Origin: Pseudomonadota bacterium
GTDB taxonomy: Bacteria; Pseudomonadota; Gammaproteobacteria; Pseudomonadales; Halieaceae
Assembly (NCBI GenBank): GCA_030591305.1
Contig: JAUVBI010000129.1
Coordinates: forward strand, 1 to 8,524
Length of the DNA stretch: 8,524 nucleotides
Direction of reading: 5' to 3'
Part shown: positions 5,519-8,524 of the stretch, piece after piece
Layout of the letters: the number at the start of each line of letters is the position of its first letter
Numbering within the stretch: the first letter of the stretch is position 1
Notes under the pieces: generated by a model
Seen by the model: only the letters and a program-made list of their open reading frames with translations
What the model was told of the DNA's origin: nothing
The model's database searches: none
Made by a program: the position numbers and the translations under genes

Positions 5519-7039
5519 ATGAGTGATAGACAAGTGCCCGTCATTGTCGGAGTGGCACAAGTGCGCAGACGCGAAAAGCTCGACGGACCATGTGAACTCA
5601 TGGAGCCCACCAAAATGATGAGGGAGGCGGTAAATCGCGCCGCTGAAGATGCAGGCAATCCAGACATCGGGGCAGAAGCTGACTATGTAGGCACCGTACC
5701 AACTATGTCCTGGGGCTACGAGGATGCTACAAAGCACCTCAGCGGCTTACTGGGAGCTAATCCAACCACCCTGCACGAGCCGGTGGCGGGTGGCAGCTCA
5801 CCGCTTAATCTGCTGCACCATGCTGCAGCGACAATTTCACAGGGCGAGGCAAAAGTCGCTGTTATTGCAGGGGCGGAGTCACTTCAGTCGCGCCAGCAGG
5901 CAGCCCGGGACAAGATTCGTCTTGACGACTGGGGGCTGCTCGCCGACCCGCCTATCGATACACTTCAGCGTGGGCAACCGCCCATGACCTCACCGCTGGA
6001 GATGCGCCATGGCCTGTTTTTGCCAGCTGATGTCTTCGCCCTGTATGAAAGTGCACAACGGGCGCACTGTGGCCGCTCCATTGAGGAGCACCAGGCATAC
6101 CTTGGCAAGCTGATGGCTGGTTTTTCCGAGGTGGCAGCTCAAAATCCGGCAGCGTGGTTCCCCGAAGCCAGAAGTGCGGAGGATTTTTCCACCGTTAACC
6201 CCAGCAACCGCTGGATCAATTTCCCCTACCCGAAGCTGATGAACTCCATCATCATGGTAGATATGGCGGCGGCATTTATTGTAATGAGCGCCGAGGAAGC
6301 AGACCGGAGAAACATTCCCAAAGAACAACGGGTAGCGTTTCTGGGCGGTGCCAGCAGCACCGACCCCTGGACAGTCTCTGAGCGAGTCCAGTTTCACAGC
6401 AGTCCCGGCTGCACGGCCGCCGCACAAGCGGCTCTTGATGCGGCCGCTATCGGCGTGGCAGATATAGACCTGTTTGATCTTTACAGCTGTTTCCCCAGTG
6501 CCGTTCAATTTGGCCTGGACGCACTAGGCCTTACAGCTGATGACCCTCGCCCCAAAACAGTCACTGGCGGTCTCGCCTGTGCCGGAGGGCCAGGCAACAA
6601 TTATTGCACCCACTCGGTTGCGGCAATGGTTGAACGACTGCGCACCGGTGATGGGAAGGTCGGCTATGTTTCCGGGCTTGGCATGGCTGCGGCAAAGCAT
6701 ACAGTAAGTGTCTTTTCAACCGACCCCGAACGCATTGCCGCAGCCAGCGGAGAGGCTCCGGCAGTGACAAGGCAGCGCGAGAGTAGCAGCGCTCCAGAAC
6801 TGGTCGATGCCCCGGAGGGTGGAGGAACAATCGAGACCTATATCGTAGCCTTCCATCGCGATAACAATCCCGACGTTAGCAAAATGATTATCAGGCTCGA
6901 TGACGGTCGACGCACGGTTGCCTGCGGCGAAGCCACACCTGCGGCATTCGCGCAGCTCTTGGAACGTGAAGGCGTCGGCTTGCACGGCAGGGTAATTCCT
7001 GCTGCAGACACGCAAACAAACACATTTATTTTGGACTAA
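5519..7039 (+). CDS. Thiolase-superfamily protein (SCP2/TLP1-like) without nucleophilic cysteine, with C-terminal extra domain
   Basis: This 506-residue protein is about 110 longer than a classical thiolase. AGGAA at 5505-5509, overlapping the previous stop, serves the ATG. The thiolase fold is visible from V8-I-V-G-V-A-Q and A114-V-I-A-G-A-E-S-L, and the C-terminal half has D320-L-Y-S-C-F325 and G350-G-L-A-C354-A-G-G-P-G. The nucleophile-helix segment reads V89-A-G-G-S-S94, and there is no Cys between residues 26 and 183. The H-D-C-F His of SCP2 thiolases is Tyr322. Residues from about 425 to 500 form an additional domain after an S/A/P-rich linker, as in mycobacterial thiolase-like protein type 1. 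Conventional acyl transfer through a Cys thioester is therefore unlikely. A CoA-ester-binding role or a retro-aldol (Ltp2-like) role is possible. It lies between an ACAD and an NMO-like gene. Superfamily firm, reaction unknown. Confidence 0.88.
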   Translation: MSDRQVPVIVGVAQVRRREKLDGPCELMEPTKMMREAVNRAAEDAGNPDIGAEADYVGTVPTMSWGYEDATKHLSGLLGANPTTLHEPVAGGSSPLNLLHHAAATISQGEAKVAVIAGAESLQSRQQAARDKIRLDDWGLLADPPIDTLQRGQPPMTSPLEMRHGLFLPADVFALYESAQRAHCGRSIEEHQAYLGKLMAGFSEVAAQNPAAWFPEARSAEDFSTVNPSNRWINFPYPKLMNSIIMVDMAAAFIVMSAEEADRRNIPKEQRVAFLGGASSTDPWTVSERVQFHSSPGCTAAAQAALDAAAIGVADIDLFDLYSCFPSAVQFGLDALGLTADDPRPKTVTGGLACAGGPGNNYCTHSVAAMVERLRTGDGKVGYVSGLGMAAAKHTVSVFSTDPERIAAASGEAPAVTRQRESSSAPELVDAPEGGGTIETYIVAFHRDNNPDVSKMIIRLDDGRRTVACGEATPAAFAQLLEREGVGLHGRVIPAADTQTNTFILD

Positions 7040-7044
7040 AACAG

Positions 7045-8019
7045 ATGAAAACAAGAATGACTGAAATTATGGGGACTCAATATCCCATTATGCAAGGTGG
7101 TATGCAATGGGTGGGCCGGGCAGAACTGGCATCCGCTGTTTCAAACGCAGGCGCACTGGGAACCTTAACCGCATTAACCCAGCCGACACCTGAGGACCTG
7201 AGTAAAGAAATAGCGCGGTGCCGGGAAATGACCGACAAACCTTTCGCTGTCAACCTGACCATTTTCCCCACTATTGCGCCTGCACCCTATGATGAATACG
7301 CCCAGGCAGCCGTCGAAGCTGGTGTTAAGGTAATTGAAACGGCGGGGCGAAGCCCCGAGCAGTTTATGCCCCTGTTTAAGGCAAATGGGGTTAAGGTAAT
7401 CCACAAATGCACTGCCATACGCCATGCCCTGACGGCCCAGCGCATTGGCTGCGACGCTGTGAGTGTGGATGGCGTGGAGTGTGCCGGCCACCCGGGTGAA
7501 GATGATGTGACAAACTTTATTCTGTTACCACTGGCCGCCAGCGCCCTGGACATTCCCTTCCTCGCCTCCGGTGGTATTGGCAACGGGCGCGGCATGGCTG
7601 CTGCCATGGCCCTGGGTGCCGATGGCATCAATATGGGAACTCGCTTTATGGCCACAGTGGAAGCGCCTGTGCACGACAATGTAAAACAGGCCATGGTAGC
7701 TGGCACTGAAAGGGACACCGCACACATATTCAGGTCACTTCGCAACACTTCGCGCGTTTTCAAAAACAGCGTCGCTAAAAAGATTCTGGAGATCGAAGCC
7801 CGCCCCGGCAATACAGATTTTAATGATCTAAAAGATCTGGTTGCCGGCGCAAAAGGCAGGGCAGTATTTGAAACCGGTGACATGGAACACGGAGTTTGGA
7901 CTGCGGGCATGGTAATGGGAATGATCGACAGTATTCCCACGTGCGACAAACTGGTTCAGTCCATTGTTCGGGAATGCGAAGACATCATCAAGTCCCGCCT
8001 GGCTGGCATGTACACATAG
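7045..8019 (+). CDS. Nitronate monooxygenase-family (NMO/FabK/IpdC-like) FMN TIM-barrel protein
   Basis: This 324-residue protein has typical family length. It opens with P14-I-M-Q-G-G-M-Q-W-V-G, then A31-V-S-N-A-G-A-L-G-T, the FMN-binding start of the barrel. K121-C-T-A and G143-V-E-C-A-G-H149-P-G carry the His that aligns with the catalytic base of NMOs. G176-G-I-G-N-G-R-G183 and G191-A-D-G-I-N-M-G-T-R-F201 form the FMN phosphate site. The start is 5 nt after the previous stop. Only a weak GGA (7033-7035) precedes it, so translational coupling is likely. The same superfamily contains FabK enoyl-ACP reductase and IpdC, an NMO-annotated flavoprotein acting on a CoA thioester in steroid ring degradation. 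Given the operon, I favour oxidation or reduction of an unsaturated or keto acyl-CoA over nitronate detoxification. The family is firm and the reaction is inferred. Confidence 0.9.
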   Translation: MKTRMTEIMGTQYPIMQGGMQWVGRAELASAVSNAGALGTLTALTQPTPEDLSKEIARCREMTDKPFAVNLTIFPTIAPAPYDEYAQAAVEAGVKVIETAGRSPEQFMPLFKANGVKVIHKCTAIRHALTAQRIGCDAVSVDGVECAGHPGEDDVTNFILLPLAASALDIPFLASGGIGNGRGMAAAMALGADGINMGTRFMATVEAPVHDNVKQAMVAGTERDTAHIFRSLRNTSRVFKNSVAKKILEIEARPGNTDFNDLKDLVAGAKGRAVFETGDMEHGVWTAGMVMGMIDSIPTCDKLVQSIVRECEDIIKSRLAGMYT

Positions 8020-8057
8020 GGTTAAAACGGGTTCTCAATCACTTCAATCCAGCTCTG

Positions 8058-8524
8058 CTATTTGCCATATTTTTCGATAATTTGTTTGCCAAGCGCCATT
8101 TGATGTACCTGGTCCGGGCCGTCTGCCTGCCTGCACCAGCGCGCATAGTTGAAAGCTTCTGCCATGGGATAATCGTCAGTCAGGCCACCGGCACCGTGCA
8201 TTTGCATACAGCGATCGATAATATTCTGGACCATCAACGGTACTGTGGTTTTAGTCGCGGCAATCATATCCCGGGATGCCTGAGCCCCAACGGCATCCAT
8301 CTTGCTACAGGTTTTCAAAACCAGCAACCTGATCATTTCAATTTCGGAAAAACTTCGGGAGATCTCCTCCCGTATAGATTGGTGCTTACTTAAGGGCCTG
8401 CCAAAAGTGGTCCGGGATGTCGCACGTTTACAAGCCAGCTCCAGCGAACGCTGCGCCGCCCCCACCAGTCGCATGCAGTGATGCATGCGTCCGGGGCCGA
8501 GTCTACCCTGGGCAATATCAAAAC
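8058..8524 (-). CDS. Acyl-CoA dehydrogenase, ACAD10/11-like, C-terminal part only
   Basis: The minus-strand frame remains open through the window end, so the Met at 8484-8486 is internal; about 154 C-terminal codons plus the stop are visible. The visible start reads F-D-I-A-Q-G-R-L-G-P-G-R, then M-H-H-C-M-R-L-V-G. After this come R-T-T-F-G-R-P-L (FAD adenosine contacts), M-Q-M-H-G-A-G-G-L-T-D-D-Y-P, and near the C terminus Q-A-D-G-P-D-Q-V-H, in which Asp takes the place of the canonical catalytic Glu. The A-D-G-P-D-[EQ]-V-H motif marks the ACAD10/11-like clade. The likely reaction is FAD-dependent acyl-CoA dehydrogenation, often of longer or modified chains in this clade. It converges on the NMO-like gene with a 38-nt gap and so belongs to another transcript whose promoter is outside the window. 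Family firm, substrate unknown. Confidence 0.9.
   Translation of the reverse strand, partial: FDIAQGRLGPGRMHHCMRLVGAAQRSLELACKRATSRTTFGRPLSKHQSIREEISRSFSEIEMIRLLVLKTCSKMDAVGAQASRDMIAATKTTVPLMVQNIIDRCMQMHGAGGLTDDYPMAEAFNYARWCRQADGPDQVHQMALGKQIIEKYGK

Noticed and set aside
5990..6508. Minus-strand open frame opposite the thiolase-like gene
   Set aside because: No domain, and opposite a conserved thiolase fold; shadow.
7287..7949. 220-codon minus-strand open frame opposite the NMO-like gene
   Set aside because: Opposite the conserved FMN-binding motifs and without recognisable content of its own.
8020..8057. Bidirectional terminator between the convergent NMO-like and ACAD genes
   Set aside because: The 38 nt contain no inverted repeat with a T-run that I can see.

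Overview
The window is a dense bacterial gene block with short intergenic gaps, Shine-Dalgarno-led starts and moderately high GC coding sequence. The mix of acyl-CoA dehydrogenases (ACADs), a thiolase-like protein, a nitronate-monooxygenase-family flavoprotein and a TetR regulator suggests a Gram-negative, probably marine gammaproteobacterium of the kind that degrades lipids, steroids or hydrocarbons. The lineage is inferred from protein style alone and is tentative. No RNA gene, mobile element, CRISPR array or long repeat was seen.

Layout. (1) Positions 1-3524, plus strand: an ACAD subunit cut by the window start, a second ACAD subunit, and a 12-helix MFS transporter with a TTG start. They are spaced 51 and 38 nt apart and look like one transcription unit. 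(2) Positions 3521-4207, minus strand: a TetR-family regulator whose stop codon overlaps the MFS stop by 4 nt. (3) Positions 4208-4324: the only sizeable intergenic region, AT-rich and divergent, with a 32-bp near-perfect inverted repeat that is the probable operator. (4) Positions 4325-8019, plus strand: an ACAD of the isovaleryl/long-chain type, a thiolase-superfamily protein with no nucleophilic cysteine, and an NMO/FabK-like TIM-barrel flavoprotein, with gaps of 12 and 5 nt. (5) Positions 8058-8524, minus strand: the C-terminal part of an ACAD10/11-like dehydrogenase, running off the window end.

How they fit together. The genes read as a peripheral acyl-CoA degradation module: several alpha,beta-dehydrogenations, a carbon-carbon bond step or scaffold (thiolase-like), a flavin-dependent step on an unsaturated or keto acyl thioester (NMO-like), and an exporter. 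TetR probably senses a CoA ester or free ligand and represses itself and the downstream operon. The substrate cannot be read from the sequence. No CoA ligase, hydratase or hydroxyacyl dehydrogenase lies in the window.

The most notable signal is in the first two ACADs. Each has lost a different half of the FAD site, and the losses are complementary. This predicts an obligate heteromer like the alpha2beta2 steroid ACADs of actinobacteria. The ACADs here also use three different catalytic-base arrangements, and the thiolase-like protein appears unable to act as a normal thiolase.
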